The notes under the pieces are model-generated. The model worked only from the letters and a program-made list of their open reading frames with translations, made no database searches and was not told where the DNA came from. Made by a program: the position numbers and the translations under genes. Of a stretch of 22,076 nt of DNA, positions 1 through 7,493 are shown in pieces (the first letter of the stretch is position 1; each line of letters opens with the position of its first letter). The DNA comes from Lachnospiraceae bacterium UBA1683 (lineage in GTDB: Bacteria > Bacillota > Clostridia > Lachnospirales > Lachnospiraceae), in NCBI GenBank assembly GCA_002320245.1, contig DCKD01000098.1:1-22076 (forward strand), read 5' to 3'.

Positions 1-1
1 A

Positions 2-952
2 GCGTTTAATTTGCCGAATAACAATCTGGAACTGTCGATGACCGTAAAGGAATTATATGATAAGTGGACGGATGAATATTTTAAGAATGCGTCTGATGCT
101 TATATAAGGACAATCACATCATCATGGCAGTACTGCTCTTCTATCTATACGATGTGTGCAAAGGATGTAAGGGCAAGGCACATAAAAGGATGCATGGACG
201 AGGGATTCAGAATCGAGACAAGGGGAAAGAAAAAAGGGGAAAAGATATACCCTACTGCCGGAACAAAGGCGCGGATGAAATCCATGTTTAATCTCATGTT
301 TGATTTTGCATTGGAGTATGAAATTGTTGATACGAACTACGCAAGAACATTTGACGTATCAGACGATATCGTAAAAGAGAAAGAAGCATCAAAGAGAAAC
401 CACATCATCTTTTCCGAGGAAGAATTGCAAACATTGTGGGATAATGTTGAAAAAGTGAAATTTGCCGACTGGATAATAATTCAGTGTTACATGGGATGGA
501 GACCGCAGGAACTTGCTACATTGCGATTAGACGAAGTAAATCTCGATGAGTGGTATATGTGTGCTGGAATGAAAACGGATGCCGGAAAACAAAGAATAGT
601 GCCTATACACAGTAAAATTCAATCGATTGTTAAGAAGAATTACGAATATGCTGTTGAAATCGGAAGTGAATATCTTCTGAATGACAAGGGGCAGACTCAT
701 GCCGGAACATGGAAATTGACATATGACAAATACGCTAATCGTTTCGGAAAAGTAATCGCAGAATTAAATCTGAATCCAGAACACAGGGCTCACGATCCGC
801 GAAAAACATTCATCACGAGATGCAAAAAAGCGGAAGTAGACGAATACGCATTGAAAGAAATGGTCGGACACAACATAAAGGATATCACAGAATCAACTTA
901 CACTGTAAGGGATGTGGAATGGTTGAGAAAAGATTTGGAAAAAATGCAATAA
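2..952 (+). CDS. Tyrosine recombinase/phage-type integrase (5' end outside window)
   Basis: Site-specific tyrosine recombinase that would integrate and excise a phage or integrative element. The reading frame is open to the first bases of the window, so the true start and any N-terminal arm-binding domain lie upstream. Counting from the TTG at position 11, residues about 10-110 fit a SAM-like core-binding domain. The catalytic domain follows with all expected residues visible: Arg164 in GWRPQELATLRL, Lys188, the HxxR box at His261-Arg264 (AHDPRK), His287 in MVGH, and the nucleophile Tyr297 in STYTVRD. Nothing suggests inactivation. The gene looks more AT-rich than the housekeeping genes to its right and is followed at once by a terminator and repeats, as expected at the end of an inserted element. 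The type of element (prophage or ICE) cannot be told from this edge. Confidence 0.9.
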   Translation, partial: AFNLPNNNLELSMTVKELYDKWTDEYFKNASDAYIRTITSSWQYCSSIYTMCAKDVRARHIKGCMDEGFRIETRGKKKGEKIYPTAGTKARMKSMFNLMFDFALEYEIVDTNYARTFDVSDDIVKEKEASKRNHIIFSEEELQTLWDNVEKVKFADWIIIQCYMGWRPQELATLRLDEVNLDEWYMCAGMKTDAGKQRIVPIHSKIQSIVKKNYEYAVEIGSEYLLNDKGQTHAGTWKLTYDKYANRFGKVIAELNLNPEHRAHDPRKTFITRCKKAEVDEYALKEMVGHNIKDITESTYTVRDVEWLRKDLEKMQ

Positions 953-956
953 AACA

Positions 957-993
957 GCGCGCCAAGTAACGAAATACAAGGCGCGCTTATTTT
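957..993 (+). terminator. Rho-independent terminator of the integrase
   Basis: Perfect 7-bp GC-rich stem GCGCGCC (957-963) with GGCGCGC (980-986) and a 16-base loop, followed by TTATTTTTATT. It begins four bases after the integrase stop codon. Confidence 0.85.
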
Positions 994-1009
994 TATTAAT
1001 AATTATTAG

Positions 1010-1065
1010 TGAACAAGTCTCGATGAACAAATAATGAACAAGTAATGAACAAGTCCACTTGTTTT
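1010..1065 (+). repeat. TGAACAA direct repeats ending in an inverted repeat (possible att-linked sites)
   Basis: TGAACAA occurs four times, starting at 1010, 1024, 1035 and 1046 (spacing 14, 11 and 11 bases). The last copy runs into a perfect inverted repeat, AACAAGT-CC-ACTTGTT (1048-1063), followed by Ts. Regular iterations next to an integrase gene often are arm-type integrase or excisionase binding sites, and the element-chromosome junction is expected between here and the GGGtGRT stop codon at 1121. The repeats are seen; the att role is inferred. The inverted repeat could alternatively act as a weak terminator. Confidence 0.55.
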
Positions 1066-1120
1066 TACTAGGTTTCGTCAGTTCTCTACGGACTTAGAAA
1101 CGCGATAAATACTGGATTTG

Positions 1121-2131
1121 TTAGAACTTGCCAGCCTTCGCTGCTTCCTCAACGGAAACTGCAACTGCAACAGTCATACCAACCATCGGGTTGTTACCTG
1201 CTCCAATCAGTCCCATCATCTCTACGTGAGCCGGTACTGAAGAAGAACCTGCAAACTGAGCGTCAGAGTGCATACGTCCCAATGTATCTGTCATACCATA
1301 AGAAGCCGGACCTGCTGCCATGTTATCCGGGTGAAGTGTACGTCCTGTACCACCGCCTGATGCTACGGAGAAGTACTTCTTGCCCTGCTCGATACATTCT
1401 TTCTTATATGTACCTGCAACCGGATGCTGGAAACGTGTCGGGTTAGTAGAGTTACCTGTAATAGAAACATCTACACCCTCTTTGTGCATGATAGCAACAC
1501 CTTCACGTACATCGTTCGCTCCGTAGCAGTTTACTTTTGCACGAAGACCTTCTGAGTAAGCGATTCTCTGAACTTCTTTAAGTTCTCCTGTATAGTAATC
1601 GTATTCTGTCTGTACATATGTGAATCCGTTAATTCTGGAAATAATCTTAGCTGCATCTTTTCCGAGTCCGTTCAGGATAACACGAAGTGGTTTTTTACGA
1701 ACTTTGTTTGCTTTCTCAGCGATACCAATCGCACCCTCTGCTGCTGCGAATGACTCGTGTCCGGCAAGGAATGCGAAACAATCTGTATCTTCCTCCAAAA
1801 GCATCTTTCCAAGGTTGCCATGTCCCAGACCTACTTTACGCTGATCTGCTACAGAACCCGGAATACAGAAAGCCTGAAGTCCTTCTCCGATAGCTGCTGC
1901 TGCCTCTGCCGCTGTCTTACAACCCTTTTTGATTGCAATTGCCGCACCTACTGTGTATGCCCAACATGCATTCTCAAAACAGATTGGCTGAATACCCTTT
2001 ACCTGATTGTAAACATCAAGTCCGGCATCCTTTGTAATCTTTTCTGCCTCTTCGATTGATGCAATGCCATAGCTGTTCAATACTGCATTGATTTTATCAA
2101 TTCTTCTCTCATATGATTCAAATAAAGCCAT
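1121..2131 (-). CDS. GGGtGRT family protein
   Basis: Protein of 336 residues named after its motif, here GGGTGRT at residues 259-265 (Pfam GGGtGRT family). Its biochemical role is not established to my knowledge. It is rich in Gly and Ala, has scattered cysteines (for example Cys51, Cys56, Cys71, Cys89 and Cys118) and shows no signal peptide or membrane segment, so it is probably cytosolic. The ATG at 2131 has GGAGG eight bases upstream. It lies 42 bases downstream of the NifU-like scaffold gene in the same direction, so the two are most likely co-transcribed; I recall this pairing as common in anaerobic Bacillota. That context suggests a role with an iron-sulfur or other metal-thiolate cofactor, which is inference. 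Its 3' end faces the integrated element. Confidence 0.9.
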   Translation of the reverse strand: MALFESYERRIDKINAVLNSYGIASIEEAEKITKDAGLDVYNQVKGIQPICFENACWAYTVGAAIAIKKGCKTAAEAAAAIGEGLQAFCIPGSVADQRKVGLGHGNLGKMLLEEDTDCFAFLAGHESFAAAEGAIGIAEKANKVRKKPLRVILNGLGKDAAKIISRINGFTYVQTEYDYYTGELKEVQRIAYSEGLRAKVNCYGANDVREGVAIMHKEGVDVSITGNSTNPTRFQHPVAGTYKKECIEQGKKYFSVASGGGTGRTLHPDNMAAGPASYGMTDTLGRMHSDAQFAGSSSVPAHVEMMGLIGAGNNPMVGMTVAVAVSVEEAAKAGKF

Positions 2132-2173
2132 TTAATTATCCTCCTGATTTATTTTACCTATAATTGATGACGA

Positions 2174-2866
2174 CTACTCCTTACGTGGATCGATGATCTT
2201 AACAGCATCGTCAACACGGCCGTACTGACCTTTTGCTTTCTCCCATGCGTCATTCGGTGTGTCACCAGCTTTGATGAAGTCTGTGAATTTTCCAAGACTT
2301 ACAAACTGATATCCGATAATCTCGTTGTTTTCATCAAGAGCGATACCTGTTACATAACCTTCTGCCATCTCCAGGTAACGAGGACCTTTTGCCAGTGTTC
2401 CGTACATTGTACCAACCTGAGAACGAAGTCCTTTTCCGAGGTCTTCCAGACCTGCGCCGATTGGAAGTCCATCTTCGGAGAATGCACTCTGAGTTCTTCC
2501 GTATACGATCTGTAAGAAGAGTTCTCTCATAGCCGTATTGATAGCATCACATACAAGGTCTGTATTCAGTGCCTCTAAAATAGTTTTTCCCGGAAGGATT
2601 TCAGATGCCATAGCTGCGGAATGAGTCATTCCTGAACATCCGATTGTCTCGACCAATGCTTCCTGAATAATACCATCTTTTACGTTCAGAGTCAGTTTGC
2701 ATCCTCCCTGCTGAGGAGCACACCAGCCAATGCCGTGTGTCAGACCGGAAATATCCTTCACTTCTTTTGCCTTTACCCATTTTGCTTCTTCTGGGATTGG
2801 AGCCGGTCCGTGATTTGCACCCTGAGCTACCGGACACATCATTTCTACTTCATGTGAATAAATCAT
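2174..2866 (-). CDS. NifU/IscU-like iron-sulfur cluster assembly scaffold, long form
   Basis: Likely scaffold for iron-sulfur cluster assembly in the cytosol. Residues about 45-115 resemble the IscU/NifU N-terminal fold: Cys56 in QQGGCKLTL, Cys77 in IGCSGMTHSAAMASE (compare the GCGSAIASSS box of IscU) and Cys106 are the probable ligand cysteines, with an extra Cys49 nearby. At 230 residues it is much longer than IscU or SufU (about 130-150). The extra C-terminal part (about 120-230) has no feature I can name and is typical of the long clostridial form. The ATG at 2866 has AAAGGAG at 7-base spacing, and a good promoter lies about 70 bases upstream. It heads an operon with the GGGtGRT gene. The residues acting as ligands are assigned by analogy. 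Confidence 0.85.
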   Translation of the reverse strand: MIYSHEVEMMCPVAQGANHGPAPIPEEAKWVKAKEVKDISGLTHGIGWCAPQQGGCKLTLNVKDGIIQEALVETIGCSGMTHSAAMASEILPGKTILEALNTDLVCDAINTAMRELFLQIVYGRTQSAFSEDGLPIGAGLEDLGKGLRSQVGTMYGTLAKGPRYLEMAEGYVTGIALDENNEIIGYQFVSLGKFTDFIKAGDTPNDAWEKAKGQYGRVDDAVKIIDPRKE

Positions 2867-2942
2867 GTTAAAACTCCTTTCAAATATGTATGATTTGTCT
2901 CGCGCATAATGTTTGATAATAAATTAACATCGCACTTACTTT

Positions 2943-2971
2943 ATTCTCTCACAAAAACCGCCATTCGTCAA
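2943..2971 (-). promoter_or_regulatory. Sigma-A-type promoter of the scaffold-GGGtGRT operon
   Basis: On the minus strand, TTGACG (2966-2971) and GAGAAT (2943-2948) are separated by 17 bases. This would give a leader of about 70 bases. Immediately upstream of the -35 is the imperfect palindrome TTGTC-AGTTTC-GACAA (2972-2987), a possible operator. Confidence 0.6.
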
Positions 2972-3038
2972 TTGTCAGTTTCGACAAGTTTCCGCTTTTC
3001 CGCACGTTTCTAATTCATACCCTTTACATTTTTTCTGC

Positions 3039-3566
3039 TCATTGTCCTGTTTCCCCGCATGTTTCCAGACACAGTTTCAGCACCTCCTCCACGGTACTCA
3101 GCCGGTTCTCCATCCGGTTTCCATGAAAACGGCATTCTTTTACAGTTACGTTTCCATTGGCACAACAGCCGATATAGACCAGTCCGACCGGTTTTTCTTC
3201 CGTTCCGCCTCCCGGCCCCGCAATGCCCGTTGCGCTTAAGCCCACATTGGTTCCTGCCGCTTTTGCTGCACCGGCCGCCATCTCCCGTGCCGTCTGTTCA
3301 CTGACCGCACCGTATTGTTCCAGTGTCTTTTCCTTCACACCAAGCAGGCGGTGTTTCGCCTCATTGGAATAGGTCACATATCCTTCATTGAGCACATCCG
3401 ACGCCCCTGCAACATTGACCAGAGTCCCGGCTATCAGACCTCCTGTACAGGATTCTGCGGTCGTAATCGTCCAGTGTTTCTTCGCAAGAAGCGAAACCAC
3501 GCGTTCTTCCAGTGTTACATTGGCATCCTTATCTAACTGTTCTCTTAATTTCCAATCCGGATACAC
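3039..3566 (-). CDS. pncC: Nicotinamide-nucleotide amidohydrolase (PncC / CinA C-terminal family)
   Basis: Stand-alone CinA C-terminal-domain protein. The family deamidates NMN to nicotinic acid mononucleotide in pyridine-nucleotide recycling. Family signatures are the AESCTGG box near residue 37, VTYSN after it, and ATGIAGPGGGT further on. The 175-residue length fits the PncC form without the N-terminal CinA domain. The start is a GTG at 3566, preceded by GGGAGGGA about six bases upstream inside the end of pgsA. Only one base separates it from the pgsA stop, so the two are probably translationally coupled. It is the last gene of the yicC-to-pncC block. I see no clear terminator after it, so some read-through into the scaffold operon is possible. 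Confidence 0.9.
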   Translation of the reverse strand: MYPDWKLREQLDKDANVTLEERVVSLLAKKHWTITTAESCTGGLIAGTLVNVAGASDVLNEGYVTYSNEAKHRLLGVKEKTLEQYGAVSEQTAREMAAGAAKAAGTNVGLSATGIAGPGGGTEEKPVGLVYIGCCANGNVTVKECRFHGNRMENRLSTVEEVLKLCLETCGETGQ

Positions 3567-3567
3567 C

Positions 3568-4110
3568 TTACATCCCTCCCTGAGTCAGTACCTGTTTATT
3601 TTTCACAATATAATCAATCAGGGAAATGATTGTCAGTGCAAGTGCAGCCCAGATTAATCCCTCTGCAATCACGTCGAATACCCCGCCAAAATCTGCAATC
3701 AGCATGATAATCATCGCCATCTGAAAAACTGTTTTGAATTTCCCCCAATAGCTTGCTGCGATAACAATTCCGTTATCCGATGCAACAAGCCGGAATCCAC
3801 TGATAATAAATTCTCTTGCAATAATAATAATGACAATCCATGCCGGAAGTTTTCCAAGCTCAATCATACAAATCATCGCCGAGCAGACAAGCAGCTTGTC
3901 CGCCAACGGATCCATAAACTTCCCGAAATTTGTCACCAGATTATATTTTCTGGCAATCTTTCCGTCCAGCATATCTGTCAGACTTGCAACGCAGAATAAT
4001 ACAAGGGCAATCCATTTATTGGCTGCACCGCCCACATCCGTCAACATAAAGAAAACAAAAAACGGTACCATAATCACACGTAAAACAGTCAGTTTATTCG
4101 GTAAATTCAT
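3568..4110 (-). CDS. pgsA: CDP-diacylglycerol-glycerol-3-phosphate 3-phosphatidyltransferase
   Basis: Integral membrane enzyme making phosphatidylglycerol phosphate from CDP-diacylglycerol and glycerol-3-phosphate. The CDP-alcohol phosphotransferase motif is complete: Asp46, Asp49-Gly50, Ala53-Arg54, Gly63, Asp67 and Asp71. Several hydrophobic segments span the 180 residues, which is a normal length. The ATG at 4110 overlaps the end of rimO by 17 bases. GGAGG lies eight bases before it inside the rimO coding sequence, indicating coupled translation. Phosphatidylglycerol synthesis fits the essential-gene character of this operon. Confidence 0.95.
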   Translation of the reverse strand: MNLPNKLTVLRVIMVPFFVFFMLTDVGGAANKWIALVLFCVASLTDMLDGKIARKYNLVTNFGKFMDPLADKLLVCSAMICMIELGKLPAWIVIIIIAREFIISGFRLVASDNGIVIAASYWGKFKTVFQMAMIIMLIADFGGVFDVIAEGLIWAALALTIISLIDYIVKNKQVLTQGGM

Positions 4111-5431
4111 CAGTTAATCCTCCTATCAAATCGTAATCCTGTGCTCCGGTTACTGTCACTCTGGCAAAATCACCGGACATTAGTAATTCGCTGCTTTCGA
4201 CAAAGATAAGTCCGTCCACATTCGGCGCATCCCGGTAGGTTCTTCCCACATAAGCCGCCTCGTCCGCAACTTTTCCCTCAATCATGACAAGCATTTCTCT
4301 GCCAATCATATTTTCAGCCACATCAAATGCAATCTCCTGCTGTAGTTCCATCAATTCTGCCTGGCGCTCCTGCCTCACTTCCTCATCAATCTGATTCGGC
4401 ATCTCAGCCGCCGGCGTATCTTCCTCCGGCGAGTAAGTAAATACTCCAAGCCGGTCAAACTCCATCTCATCGACGAATTCAACCAGTTCCTTGTGCTGTT
4501 CTTCTGTTTCTCCCGGAAATCCGGTAATCAACGTTGTCCGCAGACAGATGTCCGGAATCTCTTTTCGCAGTTTTCCGACAATATCAATCAACTCTTGTTT
4601 CGAGGTTCTTCTGCCCATCCTTTTCAGGATTTCATCACTGGCATGCTGAATCGGCAAATCAAGATAGTGGCAGATCTTTGGCTCTTCTTTCATGACCTGA
4701 ATCAGTTCATCGGTAATCTCCTCCGGATAACAGTAAAGAATCCGAATCCACCGGATGCCGCTGATTTTACACAGTTCCCTTAACAACTTAGGAAGCGATT
4801 TTTCACCATAAATGTCTTTACCGTAGATGGTCGTCTCCTGTGCGACAAGGATTAGTTCTTTCACGCCCTGCCCTGCAAGTTTCTCCGCCTCTTTAATCAA
4901 CCGTTCCATCGGCACGCTGCGGTAGCATCCGCGGATTTTCGGAATGATACAGTAAGTACAGTGCTTATCACAGCCTTCTGCAATCTTCAGATAAGCGAAA
5001 TGTCCGCCTGTTGTCACCTGCCGCTCGGTCCGGACAACCGGAAGCGCCTGTAAATCTTCCATCCGCAGGAAATGTTGTCCCTTTAATGCCTCATCAACCG
5101 CATCAAGAATCTTATCGTACGCCGTTGTCCCTAACACGGCATCTACCTCAGGAATCTCATCGATGATTTCCTGCCTGTACCGCTCTGCAAGACATCCGGT
5201 TACAATCAGCGCTTTCACGTTTCCTGTTTTCCTGTACTCAGCCATCTCCAGAATGTTATCTACACTCTCCTGTTTCGCATCATGGATAAAGCAGCATGTA
5301 TTAATAACGATAATATCTGCCTCTCGCTCATCGTCCGTCATTTCATAGCCTCTGGATGCGAGCAGTCCTAGCATCACTTCCGTGTCTACCAGATTCTTAT
5401 CACACCCGAGCGAAATAAATAGTATTTTCAT
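4094..5431 (-). CDS. rimO: Ribosomal protein S12 methylthiotransferase RimO
   Basis: Radical-SAM enzyme that methylthiolates an aspartate of ribosomal protein S12. The N-terminal MTTase domain begins MKILFISLGCDKNLVDTE and carries the first-cluster cysteines Cys10, Cys46 and Cys80. The radical-SAM cluster motif CDKHCTYC gives Cys154, Cys158 and Cys161. The C-terminal stretch from about residue 375 fits a TRAM domain. The opening SLGCDKN favours RimO over the tRNA enzyme MiaB. The length of 445 is normal. The ATG at 5431 has GGAG about eight bases upstream. A 10-bp hairpin sits in the 65-base gap after rpoZ, so rimO may be partly uncoupled from the genes before it. Confidence 0.95.
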   Translation of the reverse strand: MKILFISLGCDKNLVDTEVMLGLLASRGYEMTDDEREADIIVINTCCFIHDAKQESVDNILEMAEYRKTGNVKALIVTGCLAERYRQEIIDEIPEVDAVLGTTAYDKILDAVDEALKGQHFLRMEDLQALPVVRTERQVTTGGHFAYLKIAEGCDKHCTYCIIPKIRGCYRSVPMERLIKEAEKLAGQGVKELILVAQETTIYGKDIYGEKSLPKLLRELCKISGIRWIRILYCYPEEITDELIQVMKEEPKICHYLDLPIQHASDEILKRMGRRTSKQELIDIVGKLRKEIPDICLRTTLITGFPGETEEQHKELVEFVDEMEFDRLGVFTYSPEEDTPAAEMPNQIDEEVRQERQAELMELQQEIAFDVAENMIGREMLVMIEGKVADEAAYVGRTYRDAPNVDGLIFVESSELLMSGDFARVTVTGAQDYDLIGGLTDEFTE

Positions 5432-5452
5432 AAATCACACTCCAACTGTCAG

Positions 5453-5482
5453 AAAGGCAGATACCTGACGGCATCTGCCTTT
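5453..5482 (-). terminator. Intercistronic hairpin between rpoZ and rimO (possible attenuator)
   Basis: Perfect 10-bp stem AAAGGCAGAT (5453-5462) with ATCTGCCTTT (5473-5482) and a 10-base loop. In the direction of transcription only three Ts follow, so full termination is doubtful. A partial terminator, processing site or mRNA stabiliser is equally possible. Confidence 0.5.
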
Positions 5483-5496
5483 TCCTGTTTTTCTTC

Positions 5497-5745
5497 TTAC
5501 TCTTCTTCACCGGCGCTCTCAGCCAGAATCTTTAACTTTCCTTCGTTCAGCTCTTCAATTGCAATAGAGAGCGGTTTCTCACCCTCTTTTGCGCTAACTA
5601 ACGGCATCTCACCGTCAATGAGCTGTCTTGCTCTCTTGGAAGTAGCCATAACGATTGAATAACGGCTGTTGACAATCTTTGTCTCGCCCTCTTCCACGTC
5701 TTTGTTTACGACCTTCATCAAATCAGTATAAGATGGATGTAACAT
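5497..5745 (-). CDS. rpoZ: DNA-directed RNA polymerase omega subunit
   Basis: Small RNA polymerase subunit that supports beta-prime folding and core assembly. The 82-residue protein carries the characteristic segment SRYSIVMATSKRARQL, then SAKEGEKPLSIAIEELNEGK, typical of clostridial omega. The C-terminus is acidic (ESAGEEE). It starts six bases after the gmk stop, with a GGAG site overlapping the end of gmk. The gmk-rpoZ pair is a standard arrangement in Bacillota, which supports the call for such a short gene. Confidence 0.93.
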   Translation of the reverse strand: MLHPSYTDLMKVVNKDVEEGETKIVNSRYSIVMATSKRARQLIDGEMPLVSAKEGEKPLSIAIEELNEGKLKILAESAGEEE

Positions 5746-5751
5746 AGTTTC

Positions 5752-6384
5752 TTATTCTCCTTTCAGACCTTTCAGTTCCTTCTTTATTCTTTCAATAAAT
5801 GCTGTATTTCTCGAACATCTGAGATGCTCTCCCTGGATTACGGCATGCATCTGCTCCACACACTCATCTAATGTGTCATTGATAATGAGATAATCATATT
5901 CCTCCATGCCTTCTGCCTCTTCCGCCGCACGGCTCATTCTGGACTCAATGACATCCATCGTCTCTGTTCCCCTGCCGACCAGACGGTTCTTCAGCTCCTC
6001 CGCACCCGGCGGTGACACAAACAAAAGTAAGGTGTCCGGGAACTTTTCCTTCACCTTCAGCGCACCCTGAATCTCAATTTCCAGAATGACATCTTTTCCC
6101 TCATTTAACTTTTGCTCTACATACTTTCTGGGTGTGCCGTAATAATTTTCCACGTACTTAGCATACTCTATCAGTTCCTCTTTCGCAATCATTTTTTCAA
6201 ATTCTTCTTTTGAAATGAAAAAATACTCTCTGCCGTGTTCTTCTCCTTCTCTCGGCTGTCTCGTTGTTGCGGAGATAGAAAGTGCATACCGCTCTTCATA
6301 CCGGTTCAGAAGTTCTTTCATCAATGTACCCTTGCCGGCTCCCGAAAAGCCGGATACTACAATCAGAATCCCCTTTGTATTCAT
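5752..6384 (-). CDS. gmk: Guanylate kinase
   Basis: Phosphorylates GMP to GDP using ATP. The P-loop GFSGAGKGT lies at residues 12-20. It is followed by the GMP-binding region beginning SATTRQPREGEEHGREYFF and by YGTPRKYVEQKLNEGKDVILEIE. The length of 210 is standard. It is the second gene of the yicC operon, 30 bases after yicC, and is followed closely by rpoZ. The C-terminal residues from about 190 (ERIKKELKGLKGE) are a basic tail common in clostridial enzymes. No anomalies were seen. Confidence 0.96.
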   Translation of the reverse strand: MNTKGILIVVSGFSGAGKGTLMKELLNRYEERYALSISATTRQPREGEEHGREYFFISKEEFEKMIAKEELIEYAKYVENYYGTPRKYVEQKLNEGKDVILEIEIQGALKVKEKFPDTLLLFVSPPGAEELKNRLVGRGTETMDVIESRMSRAAEEAEGMEEYDYLIINDTLDECVEQMHAVIQGEHLRCSRNTAFIERIKKELKGLKGE

Positions 6385-6414
6385 CGCAATCTCTCCATTT
6401 TCTATTTTCTTTCA

Positions 6415-7293
6415 TTACTCAATGTTCTGAATCTGCTCGCGAATCTTTTCAATCTCTGTCTTGAGACCGATTGCATAATTGGAAACCTCCAGATCATTTG
6501 CCTTGGAGAGAATCGTATTCGCTTCACGGTTCATTTCCTGCGCAATAAAGTCCAGCTTTCGTCCGATGCCTTCCCGCTCTTCCAAAGTATCCCTCATATG
6601 GGAAATATGGCTCTTCAGACGCACCACTTCTTCATCGGTACAGATTTTATCTGCATACAGAATCACCTCGGCAGCCATCCTGCTCTCCTCAATCTGCGTG
6701 TCGGAAAGCAGCTCCTGTACCTTTTCCTCCAGCTTTTTCCGATATTCTGCGACAATCTCCGGGGAGCGCCGCTCTATCGCGGCAACCAGTTCTTCCATTC
6801 CGGAAAGTTTCTGAAGAATATCTCTCTTCAGATTCCCGCCCTCGGTTGTCCGTGTCTCAACAAACTTGGAAAACGCTCCGTCTAAGGCTGCTTTTAATTC
6901 TTTCCAAAGCTCATCTTCGTCCTCTGATGCCTCTTCCATTGTAAGGACTTCCGGAAATCGTGCCAGTGCCGATACACGGATATCATTTTCAATCTGGAAC
7001 TCTTCCTCCATCCTTCGGAAATATTGCATATACTCTTCCGCAAGCGCCGCATTATACTTCAGAGAGACCTGACTCTCGGCTGTATCTTCATATGTAATAA
7101 AGATATCAACCTTTCCACGGTTCGCGTACTGCTTCAGCAATGTACGAATCGATGTCTCAAAAGAATTCAGTTTCTTTGGCATACGGATGCTGACATCCAG
7201 ATAGCGGTGGTTCACACTTTTCAGTTCCACCGTAAACTTTCTGGAACCGGACTGATACTCATATCTTCCAAAACCTGTCATGCTTTTTATCAT
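6415..7293 (-). CDS. yicC: YicC/YloC family endoribonuclease
   Basis: Member of the YicC/YloC family, reported to have endoribonuclease activity and to influence RNA turnover. The N-terminal signature MIKSMTGFGRYE is followed by ELKSVNHRYLDVSIRMP. The conserved C-terminal DUF1732 block contains EVVRLKSHISHM, GRKLDFIAQEMNREANTILSKA and ISNYAIGLKTEIEKIREQIQNIE-like text. I chose the ATG at 7293 (292 residues, the usual family length) because AGAGG lies nine bases upstream and a perfect TATAAT promoter sits about 45 bases upstream. A frame open further upstream would begin inside or before that promoter. An ATG three codons earlier (7302) touches AGAGG and is less likely. First gene of the housekeeping operon. 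Confidence 0.93.
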   Translation of the reverse strand: MIKSMTGFGRYEYQSGSRKFTVELKSVNHRYLDVSIRMPKKLNSFETSIRTLLKQYANRGKVDIFITYEDTAESQVSLKYNAALAEEYMQYFRRMEEEFQIENDIRVSALARFPEVLTMEEASEDEDELWKELKAALDGAFSKFVETRTTEGGNLKRDILQKLSGMEELVAAIERRSPEIVAEYRKKLEEKVQELLSDTQIEESRMAAEVILYADKICTDEEVVRLKSHISHMRDTLEEREGIGRKLDFIAQEMNREANTILSKANDLEVSNYAIGLKTEIEKIREQIQNIE

Positions 7294-7338
7294 GCTATTC
7301 ATCCTCTGTATTAGTTTTTTCGTTATTAGATTCCACTT

Positions 7339-7368
7339 ATTATACAGCGAAACCACCAAAAAGGTCAA
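7339..7368 (-). promoter_or_regulatory. Strong sigma-A promoter of yicC-gmk-rpoZ
   Basis: On the minus strand, TTGACC (7363-7368) and a perfect TATAAT (7339-7344) are separated by 18 bases. Transcription would start near 7332, about 40 bases before the yicC ATG. It is the best promoter match in the window. Confidence 0.8.
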
Positions 7369-7403
7369 CTGTTTCATGTTTTTTCCCATAACTGATGAAA
7401 ATA

Positions 7404-7412
7404 TGATACAAT
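7404..7412 (+). promoter_or_regulatory. Extended -10 promoter candidate for rqcH
   Basis: TGATACAAT on the plus strand: an extended TG plus TACAAT, five of six matches to TATAAT. No good -35 box lies 17 bases upstream. It would give a leader of about 75 bases before the rqcH ATG. Confidence 0.45.
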
Positions 7413-7493
7413 TCGCATAAGGCAGTTTCTTCGTAACCGCAGAAAGCTGCTGCGCATGGAGCGAAAAAACAAAGACAGGAAAGGACAATATAT

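Noticed and set aside
1010..1065. CRISPR array
   Set aside because: The repeats are 7 bases with 4-7 bases between them, far too short, and no cas gene is present.
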